DNA from: Ruminococcaceae bacterium UBA6353
GTDB lineage: Bacteria > Bacillota > Clostridia > Oscillospirales > Acutalibacteraceae
NCBI GenBank assembly: GCA_002437905.1
Contig: DJRT01000010.1
Coordinates: forward strand, 24,643 to 88,642
Direction of reading: 5' to 3'
Length of the DNA: 64,000 nucleotides
The notes beneath the pieces are model-generated. The model was not told the origin of the DNA. It saw only the letters and a list, made by a program, of their open reading frames with translations, and did no database searches. The position numbers and the translations under genes are program-made. Positions 24,105 through 35,628 of this stretch are shown here, piece after piece (the stretch's first letter is position 1; each line of letters opens with the position of its first letter).

Positions 24105-24920
24105 ATGTCTATGCCTATCGCGTACTGCGGCTACCACACCCACACCACCTTCTCCGACGGCAAAAACACCGTAGAAGAAATGGTGCAGGCCGCCATCACC
24201 CGCGGGATGCCGGCCATCGGCATCTCCGACCACAGCGACACCCCCTGCGATCCCTCCTACTGCATGAAGATCCCGCAGTATCCTGCCTATTTGCAGGAGA
24301 TCGCACGGGTCAAGGAAAAATATGCCGACCGCATCACCGTACTGGCCGGCATGGAGCTGGACGCCGATTCCGACCTTGCCATCACTGCAAAGCTGGACTA
24401 TTTCCTCGGCTCCGTCCACTACCTGATCTTCGACGGCCGTGTATACGCGATCGACCATGCACGCGATATCCAGCAGGCGTGCATCGACAACGAATTCGGC
24501 GGCGACCGGCTGGCCTTTGCCCGCAGCTATTTTGCCGAGGTTGTGCGGCATGTCCGCCGCTGCCGCCCCACCATCATTGGCCACTTTGATGTCATCACCA
24601 AATTCGGCCTGATGGATGAGAGCGACCCCGCCTATCAGCGCATCGCCACGGAGGCGCTGGAGCAGGTTGTGGCCGTCACGCCGGTGCTGGAAGTCAATAC
24701 CGGCGGCATCGCCCGCGGCTGGCGCACCCATCCCTACCCTTCGGATTTCCTGCTGCGGCGGCTGCACGAGCTTGGCGGGCAGGTCGTCCTCGGGGCTGAC
24801 GCCCACGCCGCCGAAACCATCGATTTCTTCTTCCCACAGGCGACCGAGCTGATCCGTGCGGCCGGCTTCCGCAGCCTGCTGACCCTATGGCCGGAGGGAT
24901 TCCGGGAGGAAAAGCTGTAA
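24105..24920 (+). CDS. PHP-domain phosphoesterase (histidinol-phosphatase-like)
   Basis: This 271-residue metal-dependent hydrolase has the PHP motifs: HTHTTFSDG near the N-terminus, GISDHSD, a middle LAGMELD, GHFDVITKF, and the final DAHAAETI. It is closest in layout to HisJ-type histidinol-phosphatases, but no his genes are nearby, so the true substrate may differ. AAAGGAG lies about 11 bases before the ATG at 24105; an ATG two codons later is also possible. MITE-like element 2 lies between it and its apparent promoter. Confidence 0.82.
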   Translation: MSMPIAYCGYHTHTTFSDGKNTVEEMVQAAITRGMPAIGISDHSDTPCDPSYCMKIPQYPAYLQEIARVKEKYADRITVLAGMELDADSDLAITAKLDYFLGSVHYLIFDGRVYAIDHARDIQQACIDNEFGGDRLAFARSYFAEVVRHVRRCRPTIIGHFDVITKFGLMDESDPAYQRIATEALEQVVAVTPVLEVNTGGIARGWRTHPYPSDFLLRRLHELGGQVVLGADAHAAETIDFFFPQATELIRAAGFRSLLTLWPEGFREEKL

Positions 24921-24953
24921 CTACCATCTCCGGCCGCTTCAATACGCCTCTTT

Positions 24954-24994
24954 ACACGCACCGGGCATTTGCAAGCCCGGTGCGTGTTCGTTTT
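24954..24994 (+). terminator. Terminator of the PHP gene
   Basis: ACACGCACCGGGC (24954-24966) pairs with GCCCGGTGCGTGT (24975-24987). TCGTTTTG follows. Confidence 0.85.
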
Positions 24995-25015
24995 GTCTAT
25001 TCTGCTGGAAAAATA

Positions 25016-25082
25016 AATAGTTTAACATATAACTATCGGCGTGTTGCCAATAGCATTCCGGCGAAAAAACTGGTAAACTATT
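25016..25082. promoter_or_regulatory. Paired operator-like sites before marR
   Basis: ATAGTT and AACTAT (25017-25036) form one dyad. AATAGTTTAACA (25016-25027) also has a near-complement TGGTAAACTATT at 25071-25082. Two such sites flanking the likely promoter suit autoregulation by the MarR protein. Confidence 0.4.
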
Positions 25083-25131
25083 CTGCATAGACAGGGGACT
25101 GTGCATCCCCCGCCGGAAGGAGGAACCGACG

Positions 25132-25614
25132 ATGCCGGACACACCGTTTGACACCGGAATGCTGGACGACCGCCTGGCGCTGTTCATGCGCACACATCAT
25201 CGCACCATGCACCGGTATTTTCAGTCTGTGGGAATGTTCAACGGACACCCGCACATGCTGTTCCACATTGCCCATTCCCCGGGCATTACACAAAAGGCGC
25301 TGGCCGAGCGGCTGGCGATATCGCCAGCCGCAGTGGCCATCTCCGTGCGGCGGCTGGAGGCCGCCGGCCTGGCGGAGCGCCGCCGGGACAGCCGGGACGG
25401 CCGGGTGATGCACCTGTACCTGACGCCGGCCGGCGAGGCCATGGACGCCGCCTGCGCCCGCGGGCGGGATTTTATGGTCGGCTCCCTGTACAATGGCTTT
25501 ACCGCCGCGGAAAAGCAGACACTTTACCGCCTGCTGGACAAAATGATCGTCAATCTGCAGATTGCCTGCGACACACTGCCGCCGGCAACCGAGAAAGAAG
25601 GGTTACCCGAATGA
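25132..25614 (+). CDS. MarR-family transcriptional regulator
   Basis: This 160-residue protein has the MarR winged helix: GITQKALAERLAISPAAVAISVRRLEAAGLAERRRDSRDGR covers the recognition helix and the basic wing, here summarised by residues 55-95. Dimerisation helices lie at both ends. AAGGAGG precedes the ATG. Its stop overlaps the start of the first ABC gene by ATGA, so it is translated together with the exporter and probably represses the operon until a toxic substrate is sensed. The ligand is unknown. Confidence 0.88.
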   Translation: MPDTPFDTGMLDDRLALFMRTHHRTMHRYFQSVGMFNGHPHMLFHIAHSPGITQKALAERLAISPAAVAISVRRLEAAGLAERRRDSRDGRVMHLYLTPAGEAMDAACARGRDFMVGSLYNGFTAAEKQTLYRLLDKMIVNLQIACDTLPPATEKEGLPE

Positions 25615-27341
25615 AACGCTGGATGAAGTATATCCGTCCCTACCTGCCCTATTTTATTATCGGGCCGCTGTGCATGATCGTGGAGGTGATCGGCGAGGTC
25701 GTGATGCCGAAGCTGCTCAGCATCGTCATCAACCGCGCCAATGACGGCGTGCTGACGGTAGGCAACAGCCTGGGCATTATGGCCGCCATGGTCGTGACCG
25801 CCATCCTGATGATGGCCGGCGGCGTGGGCGGCGCCTATTTCGGTGCCAAGGCCTCCGTCAATTTTGCCGCCGACCTGCGCAGCGATGCCTATGCCAAGGT
25901 GCAGCGCTATTCCTTTGCCAATATCGACCGGTTTTCGACCGGTTCTCTGGTCACCCGTCTGACCAACGATGTGACCCAGCTGCAGAATTTTGTCAATATG
26001 CTGCTGCGCATGGCGCTGCGCGCCCCCGGCATGATGATCGCCGCGCTGATCATGGCCATTGCCATACGGCCGTCGCTCTCTATGATCTTTCTGGTCAGCA
26101 TGCCGGTGATGCTGGTCGTGATAGGGTTGGTCATTTCCAAGGGCTTCCCCCGCTTTTCCCGTATGCAGGAGAAGATCGACAACCTTAATTCCACCGTGCA
26201 GGAGAACATCACCAATGTGCGGGTGGTCAAATCCTTTGTGCGGGAGGATCACGAAACAGCCAAGTTCCGCCGCGCCAACCGGGATCTGAAGGATGCCGGT
26301 ATGAGCGCGATGAAGGTGATGATCTTCATGCAGCCGGTTACCACCCTGTTCATGAACCTGACCGTGCTGGCGGTGATCCTGCTGGGCGGTCGCATTGTGC
26401 TCAGCGGGGATATGCCGGTGGGCGACCTGTCCGCCATGATCACCTATGTTACGCAAATTCTCATGTCGCTGATGATGGTCACCATGCTGCTGATGATCTC
26501 CTCGCGTGCCATGGCCAGCGCCCGCCGCATCACCGAGGTGCTGGACGAAAAGGTGGATCTGGATGACACCGCCGCGGCACAGCCCGACCGCCTGGTGACC
26601 GACGGCGCCGTAGAGTTCCGCCATGTTTCCTTCCGCTACTACAAAAACAGCGAGGGTCTGGTGCTGGATGATATCAACCTGACCATCCCGGCCGGCGCCA
26701 CCGTGGGCATTATCGGCTCCACCGGCTGCGGCAAGACCACCCTGGTCTCCCTCATTGCCCGCCTGTACGATGCGGATGAGGGCGAGGTGCTGGTGGACGG
26801 CGTGGATGTGCGGGACTATTCCCTGCGCCACCTGCGGGACGGCGTGGGCATGGTGCTGCAGAAAAACACCCTGTTTTCCGGCAGCATCGCGGAGAACCTG
26901 CGCTGGGGCAACGAGCAGGCCACGGATGCCGAGGTGCAGACAGCCGCCGCCCACGCACAGGCGGATAAATTTGTTTCCGCCTTTCCGGAGGGCTACAGCA
27001 CCCTGCTGGAGCAGGGCGGCACCAATGTCTCCGGCGGGCAGAAGCAACGCCTGTGCATCGCCCGCGCCCTACTGAAGAAACCGAAAATTCTGATCCTGGA
27101 CGACTCCACCAGCGCAGTGGATACCGCCACAGAAGCACAGATCCGCCGGGCATTCCGGGAGGATCTGGCCGGCTCCACCAAGATCATCATTGCCCAGCGC
27201 ATTTCCTCGGTGCAGGAGGCCGATCAGATCATCGTAATGGACGAGGGCACCGTGACCGGCATCGGCACCCATGCCGAGCTGCTGGCGAACAACACGGAAT
27301 ACCAGGAAATCTATTATTCCCAAATGGAAAAGGAGGCGTGA
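25611..27341 (+). CDS. ABC exporter half-transporter, degenerate-site subunit
   Basis: This 576-residue protein has six membrane spans (about 1-310) and a nucleotide-binding domain (about 335-576). Walker A is GSTGCGKT and the signature is VSGGQKQR. The Walker B reads ILILDDSTSAVD, with Asp in place of the catalytic Glu, and the H-loop has Gln (IIAQRISS) in place of His. Those changes mark the subunit contributing the non-hydrolytic site of a heterodimeric exporter such as BmrC/BmrD or LmrC/LmrD. It overlaps marR by 4 bases, and its partner follows after 3 bases. Substrates are probably drugs or lipids. Confidence 0.9.
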   Translation: MKRWMKYIRPYLPYFIIGPLCMIVEVIGEVVMPKLLSIVINRANDGVLTVGNSLGIMAAMVVTAILMMAGGVGGAYFGAKASVNFAADLRSDAYAKVQRYSFANIDRFSTGSLVTRLTNDVTQLQNFVNMLLRMALRAPGMMIAALIMAIAIRPSLSMIFLVSMPVMLVVIGLVISKGFPRFSRMQEKIDNLNSTVQENITNVRVVKSFVREDHETAKFRRANRDLKDAGMSAMKVMIFMQPVTTLFMNLTVLAVILLGGRIVLSGDMPVGDLSAMITYVTQILMSLMMVTMLLMISSRAMASARRITEVLDEKVDLDDTAAAQPDRLVTDGAVEFRHVSFRYYKNSEGLVLDDINLTIPAGATVGIIGSTGCGKTTLVSLIARLYDADEGEVLVDGVDVRDYSLRHLRDGVGMVLQKNTLFSGSIAENLRWGNEQATDAEVQTAAAHAQADKFVSAFPEGYSTLLEQGGTNVSGGQKQRLCIARALLKKPKILILDDSTSAVDTATEAQIRRAFREDLAGSTKIIIAQRISSVQEADQIIVMDEGTVTGIGTHAELLANNTEYQEIYYSQMEKEA

Positions 27342-27344
27342 CCG

Positions 27345-29294
27345 ATGGCCAGAACCCTGGAACAACTGCAGCGGCAATACAACAGCGCCGCCGAACCGAA
27401 AAAGCGGGGCGGTATGGGCATGCGCCGCGGGCCGGGCGGCCCCGGCATGACCGGCAAGCCCAAGGATATGCGCCGCACCCTTTCCCGCCTGATGGCCTAT
27501 GTCGGCGCCTACAAGCTGCGGCTGCTGGCCGTGCTGCTGTGTATGCTGGTCAGCACGGTTACCTCCCTGCTTGGCTCCTATATGCTGGCGCCGATTATTG
27601 ACAAGCTCACCCTGGCCGTGAAGCCGGATGCCGACATCCGCATGAGCGCCGCCGAGGTGATCGCCGACCGGGCAGTTACCGGGCTGATCGGCGCGCTGCA
27701 TCTGGATGCTGCCGGCGAGGCCATTGCCTATGTGGCCACCGCCGTAGCCCTGCTGGGGATCATCTACCTTGTCGGCATTGCCACCACCTATCTGCAGGGG
27801 CGGCTGATGCTATCCGTATCGCAGGGGGTGATCGAGCGCATCCGCAATGATCTGTTTGAGAAGCTGCAGCGCCTGCCGGTGCGCTATTTTGACTCGCACC
27901 CCACCGGCGAGGTGATGTCCCGCTTCACCAACGATATTGATAACATTGATACCATGCTCAACAACTCCCTCACCTCCCTGGTTTCCGGCACGGTGACCAT
28001 CATCGGCACATTCCTTTTCATGGTCACCACCAACTGGATCCTTACCCTGGTCACCATCATTTTTATCCCCATATTTGCCAAGGGCGGTATGCTGATCGCC
28101 GGCCGCAGCCGCAAGTATTACAGCGGCCAGCAGGCCGCGCTGGGCGCGGTGAACGGCTATATGGAAGAGACGGTTACCGGGCAGAAAGTGGTCAAAATCT
28201 TCAATCATGAGGACACCTGCATACAGGAATTCAACGAGCTGAACGACGATATGCGGGATAAGCAGTTCCGTGCCCAGTTCTGGGGCGGCGTGATGGGGCC
28301 CATCATGGGCAATACCAGCCAGATCAGCTACGGCATTACCGTGGGCGTGGGCGGCGTGCTGATGTGCACTGCCGGCCTGACCCCCGGCGCACTGACGGTA
28401 TTCGCCTCCTATGCCCGGCAGTTCTCCATGCCGATCAACCAGATCTCGCAGCAGATGGCGACCATCTTCGCCGCCATGGCCGGCGCCGAACGGGTATTTG
28501 ATGTGATGGATGCGCAGCCGGAGCCGGCAGATCAGCCGCAGCCCCACACCACCGAGGGGATGCGCGGCGATGTGGCGCTGTCGCATGTCACCTTCGGCTA
28601 CAACCCGGATAAGGTGATCCTGCGGGATATCTCGCTGTATGCCCATCCGGGACAGAAGATCGCCTTTGTCGGCTCCACCGGAGCCGGCAAAACCACCATC
28701 ACCAATCTGCTCAACCGTTTCTACGATATCCAGCAGGGCTCCATCACCATTGATGGCGTGGATCTGAAGGACTATGCGCTGGCCGATCTGCGGCGCAGCA
28801 TTGCCATGGTGCTGCAGGATACCCACCTGTTCACCGGCACCGTGATGGAGAACATCCGCTACGGCCGGCTGGATGCCACCGATGAAGAAGTCATTGAAGC
28901 CGCCAAGACCGCCAGCGCCCACTCCTTTATCATGCGGCTGGAAAACGGCTATCAGACCCGGCTGGAGGGAGATGGCGCCAATCTCTCGCAGGGGCAGCGG
29001 CAGCTGCTGAATATTGCGCGCGCCGCCCTCAGCAAAGCGCCCATCCTGGTACTGGATGAAGCCACCAGCTCGGTGGACACCCGCACAGAGCGGCACATCG
29101 AGCACGGCATGGATCGTCTGATGCAGAACCGCACCACCTTTGTGATCGCCCACCGGCTTTCCACCGTGCGCAATGCGGATGCCATCATGGTGCTGGAGCA
29201 CGGCGAAATCGTTGAACGCGGCGATCATGACGCACTGTTGGCACAGAAGGGCCGCTATTATGAGCTATACACCGGCCTGAAAGAGCTGGATTGA
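27345..29294 (+). CDS. ABC exporter half-transporter, canonical-site subunit
   Basis: This 649-residue partner has a Gly/Arg-rich N-terminal tail of about 45 residues, six membrane spans with an extra loop around residues 85-130, and a C-terminal nucleotide-binding domain. Walker A is GSTGAGKT, Walker B ILVLDEATSSVD with the catalytic Glu, and the H-loop VIAHRLST is intact. Its signature is LSQGQ, not LSGGQ, as expected where the signature faces the degenerate site of the partner. It ends the marR operon and is followed by a terminator. Confidence 0.9.
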   Translation: MARTLEQLQRQYNSAAEPKKRGGMGMRRGPGGPGMTGKPKDMRRTLSRLMAYVGAYKLRLLAVLLCMLVSTVTSLLGSYMLAPIIDKLTLAVKPDADIRMSAAEVIADRAVTGLIGALHLDAAGEAIAYVATAVALLGIIYLVGIATTYLQGRLMLSVSQGVIERIRNDLFEKLQRLPVRYFDSHPTGEVMSRFTNDIDNIDTMLNNSLTSLVSGTVTIIGTFLFMVTTNWILTLVTIIFIPIFAKGGMLIAGRSRKYYSGQQAALGAVNGYMEETVTGQKVVKIFNHEDTCIQEFNELNDDMRDKQFRAQFWGGVMGPIMGNTSQISYGITVGVGGVLMCTAGLTPGALTVFASYARQFSMPINQISQQMATIFAAMAGAERVFDVMDAQPEPADQPQPHTTEGMRGDVALSHVTFGYNPDKVILRDISLYAHPGQKIAFVGSTGAGKTTITNLLNRFYDIQQGSITIDGVDLKDYALADLRRSIAMVLQDTHLFTGTVMENIRYGRLDATDEEVIEAAKTASAHSFIMRLENGYQTRLEGDGANLSQGQRQLLNIARAALSKAPILVLDEATSSVDTRTERHIEHGMDRLMQNRTTFVIAHRLSTVRNADAIMVLEHGEIVERGDHDALLAQKGRYYELYTGLKELD

Positions 29295-29303
29295 ACCGTT
29301 TTT

Positions 29304-29341
29304 GCGGGGCATGGCCTTGAAAGCTGTGCCCCGCATTTTTT
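29304..29341 (+). terminator. Terminator of the ABC exporter operon
   Basis: GCGGGGCA (29304-29311) pairs with TGCCCCGC (29327-29334), extended by GGC/GC pairing. ATTTTTT follows. Confidence 0.8.
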
Positions 29342-29343
29342 GC

Positions 29344-29372
29344 TTGACAAATCCTGTCGGTTTCGCTATAAT
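29344..29372 (+). promoter_or_regulatory. uvrA promoter (perfect consensus)
   Basis: TTGACA (29344-29349) and TATAAT (29367-29372) are separated by 17 bases. Confidence 0.88.
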
Positions 29373-29396
29373 AAGCAAGAACATTTGTTCTTGCTT
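29373..29396. promoter_or_regulatory. LexA (SOS) box at the uvrA start site
   Basis: A perfect 24-bp palindrome has the core GAACATTTGTTC, close to the Gram-positive SOS box CGAACRNRYGTTYC. It starts directly after the -10 box and would cover the transcription start. Confidence 0.82.
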
Positions 29397-29556
29397 GAGT
29401 GTAGCAAACAACCTATTTTTTGGCACACCGGATACAGCCATTTACCCGGCGATAGGCCGGCCTGTTGCCGGGCATACTATTGCCGGCAGTACGCCGGGCA
29501 ACACTTATGCCCGAGCACACAATTCTGAGAAAAACACCGCAAAGGAGACGGCTCGC

Positions 29557-32385
<2,829 letters not shown>

Positions 32386-32395
32386 CTTTTTCTGC

Positions 32396-32430
32396 AAGGA
32401 GGTGCTGCAAACGCTGCAGTGCCTCCTTTT
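32396..32430 (+). terminator. uvrA terminator
   Basis: AAGGAGGTGCTGCA pairs with TGCAGTGCCTCCTT with two G-U pairs. A short T run follows. Confidence 0.65.
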
Positions 32431-32511
32431 GGCGCCTTTTGTGGCAGAAATTTTACAATTCCGTCATATACTGCTCTTCCTTTTGCGGTATGATAACAGC
32501 AGGTGATGCGG

Positions 32512-33396
32512 ATGTTCGGCTATGTACGGCTCTACAAACCCGAAATCAAGATGGGGGAATACGAACAGTACCGGGGTGTCTACTGCACCCTGTGCCGTCG
32601 TCTCGGCCGCCGCTATGGACTGCTGGCCAGGATGTCCCTGAGTTATGACCTCACCTTTCTGGCGCTGCTGCAGATGGCACAGCAGCCGCAGGAGCCGGGC
32701 TTCTGCCCCGGCCGCTGCAGCTTCAACCCATCCAAGCGCTGCCTGCGCTGCCGGAACACCGACGCCATAGACCGCGCGGCCGACATCAGTGTCCTGCTTA
32801 CCTACTACAAGCTGCAGGACACCCTCGCGGATGAGGGCTTTTGGGGACGGTTCGGCGCTGCCCTGCTGCTGCCCTTTGCCGCCCTGCGCCGGCGCAAGGC
32901 GGCCCGACGGCAGCCAAAGACCGACCGGCGCATTGCCGCCATGATGGCTGATCAGGCAGCGCTGGAAAAAGCCGGGACGGCCTCTATCGACCGGGCGGCC
33001 GAACCATTCGCCCTGCTGCTGCAGTGGCTGGCCGCCGAAACAGCCGCCAACGGCCGCCAGCGCCGGATACTGGAGCGCTTTGGCTACTGTCTTGGCCGGT
33101 GGGTATACCTGATCGACGCTGTGGATGATCTGGAGGCAGACGAAAAGCGGCGTGCCTACAACCCATTTCTATTAGCCGGAGGCCGGACAGCAGCTGACCT
33201 TCCCGCCATACGGGAGCATGCCGGCGCCGCGCTGAACGCCTGCCTAGCGGAGTGCATTGCCGCCTATAACCTGCTGGATATCCGCCGCTTTGACGGCATT
33301 ATACGCAATATACTGGAACAGGGGATGCCCGCCGCCCAGCGCAGAGCGCAGCGGCTTGCCACCCCCGGAGAGGAACAACACCGCCATGAACCGTGA
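32512..33396 (+). CDS. DUF5685 family protein
   Basis: This 294-residue protein begins MFGYVRLYKPEIKMGEYEQY, followed by YCTLCRRLGRRYG, the N-terminal signature of DUF5685. A second cysteine set, CPGRCSFNPSKRC and CLRC, lies near residues 65-80, so the N-terminal region can bind a metal. The rest is predicted helical, with DDLEADEKRRAYNP near residue 205. I start at 32512 because AGGTG is 6 bases upstream. It overlaps the next gene, a J-domain protein, by 11 bases, so the two probably act together. Function is unknown. Confidence 0.75.
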   Translation: MFGYVRLYKPEIKMGEYEQYRGVYCTLCRRLGRRYGLLARMSLSYDLTFLALLQMAQQPQEPGFCPGRCSFNPSKRCLRCRNTDAIDRAADISVLLTYYKLQDTLADEGFWGRFGAALLLPFAALRRRKAARRQPKTDRRIAAMMADQAALEKAGTASIDRAAEPFALLLQWLAAETAANGRQRRILERFGYCLGRWVYLIDAVDDLEADEKRRAYNPFLLAGGRTAADLPAIREHAGAALNACLAECIAAYNLLDIRRFDGIIRNILEQGMPAAQRRAQRLATPGEEQHRHEP

Positions 33397-33997
33397 TCCG
33401 TATGAAGTGCTGGGCGTACGCCGCGACGCGACCGACGACGAGATAAAAAGCGCCTACCGTGCGCTGGCGCGCAAATACCACCCGGACAACTATGCTGACA
33501 ACCCCCTGTCCGACCTTGCACAGGAAAAGATGCAGGAGATCAACGATGCCTACGATGCCATTGTGCGGGAGCGCAAGGCCGGCGGCCCCGCTGCCGGCGG
33601 CTATACCGCGCCGAACAGCAGCTGCGGCAGCACCGGCTACGCCGATGTGCGGCAGATGATCCGGCAAAACCGCATTATGGATGCCGAGGTACTGCTGGAT
33701 GGCATACCGGACTATGCCCGCAATGCCGAGTGGTTTTTTCTCAAGGGCAGCGTGCTGTACCAGAAGGGCTGGCTGGAGGAGGCCAATGTGCATTTTCAGA
33801 CCGCCTGCCGTATGGACCCGGGCAATGTGGAATACCGACAGGCGCTCAACCGGGTGGCAAACAACCGCCGCACCGGCGGCTACCGTACCGCCGGGGGCGG
33901 CGGCCAGGGCTGCACCGCCTGTGATGTGTGTACCACCTTGTACTGCGCCGATTGCTGCTGCGAATGCATGGGCGGCGATCTGATCCGCTGCTGCTGA
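33386..33997 (+). CDS. J-domain protein with Cys-rich tail
   Basis: This 203-residue protein has an N-terminal J domain (about 3-65) with an intact HPD at residues 32-34, so it should stimulate an Hsp70 ATPase. A TPR-like segment follows (about 95-160, WFFLKGSVLYQKGWLEEANVHF). The last 30 residues contain eleven cysteines in CxxCDxC, CADCCCEC and CC groups, a probable metal or Fe-S site. It lacks the DnaJ zinc finger and client domains. It is translationally coupled to the DUF5685 gene and followed by a membrane protein. Role is inferred as a specialised co-chaperone. Confidence 0.8.
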   Translation: MNRDPYEVLGVRRDATDDEIKSAYRALARKYHPDNYADNPLSDLAQEKMQEINDAYDAIVRERKAGGPAAGGYTAPNSSCGSTGYADVRQMIRQNRIMDAEVLLDGIPDYARNAEWFFLKGSVLYQKGWLEEANVHFQTACRMDPGNVEYRQALNRVANNRRTGGYRTAGGGGQGCTACDVCTTLYCADCCCECMGGDLIRCC

Positions 33998-34059
33998 CCG
34001 CATCCGGCGGCTGCCCGATGGCAACCGCCTGTATTCTTTCACAAAAGGAGAGGCTTTCC

Positions 34060-34599
34060 GTGAGTAGATCCTCCGGCCGCATTGCGCTGTGCGGTATCAC
34101 CGCCGCGCTCTCCCTGTTGTTTCTGCTGCTGACCGCCCTGCCGGTGACCGAAATGGCGCTGCCGGCTCTGGCCGGCGTTGTGCTGATCCCGGTGGTCATC
34201 GAGCTTGGCCGCCGCGCCGGCCTGCTGACCTATGTTGCCGTCAGCCTGCTGGCGTTGCTGGTGGTTCCCTCGCTGGAGGGCAAGGCGCTGTATGTGGCCT
34301 TTTTTGGCTATTATCCCATTGTAAAGGCTCTGCTGGAGAGCCGCCGCCCGCCGCGCGCCCTCGAATGGACGCTGAAGCTGCTGGTATTCAATCTGGCCAC
34401 CGTAACCACCTATTGGCTGCTGCTGACCTTCTTTGCTCTGCCGGCAGAAACCTTTACCATCGGCGGCGTATCATTACCCTGGGTATTCCTGCTGCTGGGC
34501 AACGGCGTGTTTGTGCTGTATGATTGGGGCCTTTCCCGCCTCATCACCGCCTATATCGTCCACTGGCAGCCCCGCGTGCACCGGCTGATCAAAAAATGA
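34060..34599 (+). CDS. Small integral membrane protein, ECF-S-like
   Basis: This 179-residue protein has about five hydrophobic segments and the Clostridial pattern GRIALCGITAALSLLFLLLT near its start. The layout resembles S components of ECF vitamin transporters, but no A/T components are nearby, so that is only an analogy. I use the GTG at 34060, preceded by AAAAGGAGAGG; an upstream in-frame start would overlap the J-domain gene. It follows that gene by 62 bases and likely belongs to the same operon. Confidence 0.6.
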   Translation: MSRSSGRIALCGITAALSLLFLLLTALPVTEMALPALAGVVLIPVVIELGRRAGLLTYVAVSLLALLVVPSLEGKALYVAFFGYYPIVKALLESRRPPRALEWTLKLLVFNLATVTTYWLLLTFFALPAETFTIGGVSLPWVFLLLGNGVFVLYDWGLSRLITAYIVHWQPRVHRLIKK

Positions 34600-34643
34600 C
34601 CGTTCTCCGGTGGCGGGCATTTTTGCAGGATGGAAAATGGGAC

Positions 34644-34672
34644 TTGCATTTTTGCCTCCGGTGGAGTACAAT
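34644..34672 (+). promoter_or_regulatory. Promoter of the RpiR-type gene, inside a terminator
   Basis: -35 TTGCAT (34644-34649) and -10 TACAAT (34667-34672) are 17 bases apart. The -10 box falls in the loop of the upstream terminator hairpin. Confidence 0.6.
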
Positions 34673-34691
34673 AGCCACCGGAGCTTTTTTT
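34656..34691 (+). terminator. Terminator of the DUF5685 cluster
   Basis: CTCCGGTGG (34656-34664) pairs with CCACCGGAG (34675-34683). TTTTTTT follows. Confidence 0.85.
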
Positions 34692-34749
34692 GTATTTCCT
34701 ACCGGCGGCAGCACCTGCCAGTCCGGGCGGCATTTGAGGTGAGGCATCT

Positions 34750-35628
34750 GTGAAAGCGACCCTGACCGGGCTGATCCACGCCCATGAGAGCCATTTTTCC
34801 AAAGGGCAGCGGCGCATTGCCGCTTTTATTACCGAACACTCCGATGAGGCGGCCTTTATGACCGCCTTCCGCCTTGGCGAGGAGGTCGGCGTCAGCGAAT
34901 CCACCGTGGTGCGGTTTGCTGCCGAGCTGGGCTTTGACGGCTATCCGCAGCTGCAGAAAGCGATGCAGGAGATGATCCGCAGCAAGCTGACCATCCTGCA
35001 GCGGCTGGAGGTCACACGCGCCCACATGGCCGATGACGAGGTGCTGCACGATGTGGCGGCCGCCGACATCCACAATATCCGCCAAACGATGGAGGAGATG
35101 GATCAGGAGGCCTTCTTCGGCGCGGTGGACACGATCGTCCATGCCCGGCACCTGTATGTATTCGCGGCCGGCAGCTGCAAGGCGCTGGCCTCTTTCCTGA
35201 CCCACTATCTGCAGATGCTGCTGGGCAACCGGGTACACCTGGTCACCGCCTCCAGCCAAAGCGAAATTTTTGAAGAAATGCTGGATATCGACCGGCAGGA
35301 CGCCGTTATCGGCATCAGCTTCCCCCGCTATTCCAGCAAGGCTGCCACCACGCTGCACTACGCCCGCTCCAAAGGGGCGCGGGTGATCGCCCTGACCGAC
35401 AGCCTGCTCTCCCCCATTGCCACGCACGCCTCCTACCGGCTGCTGGCGCACAGCGATATGGCCTCCATAGTGGACTCGCTGGTGGCGCCACTGAGCGTGA
35501 TCAACGCACTGATCGTGGCAGTCTCCCTGAAAACGATGGACCAGAACCGCCACAAGCTGGAGGAGCTGGAGCGCCTATGGGGCGATTATCGGGTGTATGA
35601 GCCGGTAGACGAAACGGAGAACGGCTGA
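34750..35628 (+). CDS. RpiR-family transcriptional regulator
   Basis: This 292-residue protein has an N-terminal RpiR helix-turn-helix (about 1-80, with KGQRRIAAFITEHSDEAAFMT and VGVSESTVVRFAAELGFDGYPQL segments) and a C-terminal SIS domain (about 125-260, FAAGSCKALASF and SFPRYSSKAATTL) that binds phosphosugars. GAGGTGAGG lies 7 bases before the GTG start. Its stop and the next start share one base (TGATG), so it is coupled to a flavoprotein. Its sugar-phosphate ligand cannot be guessed from the neighbours. Confidence 0.88.
   Translation: MKATLTGLIHAHESHFSKGQRRIAAFITEHSDEAAFMTAFRLGEEVGVSESTVVRFAAELGFDGYPQLQKAMQEMIRSKLTILQRLEVTRAHMADDEVLHDVAAADIHNIRQTMEEMDQEAFFGAVDTIVHARHLYVFAAGSCKALASFLTHYLQMLLGNRVHLVTASSQSEIFEEMLDIDRQDAVIGISFPRYSSKAATTLHYARSKGARVIALTDSLLSPIATHASYRLLAHSDMASIVDSLVAPLSVINALIVAVSLKTMDQNRHKLEELERLWGDYRVYEPVDETENG

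Noticed and set aside
24105..24920. Assignment as hisK/hisJ of a histidine operon
   Set aside because: No his genes are near and PHP proteins have many substrates, so I keep a general name.
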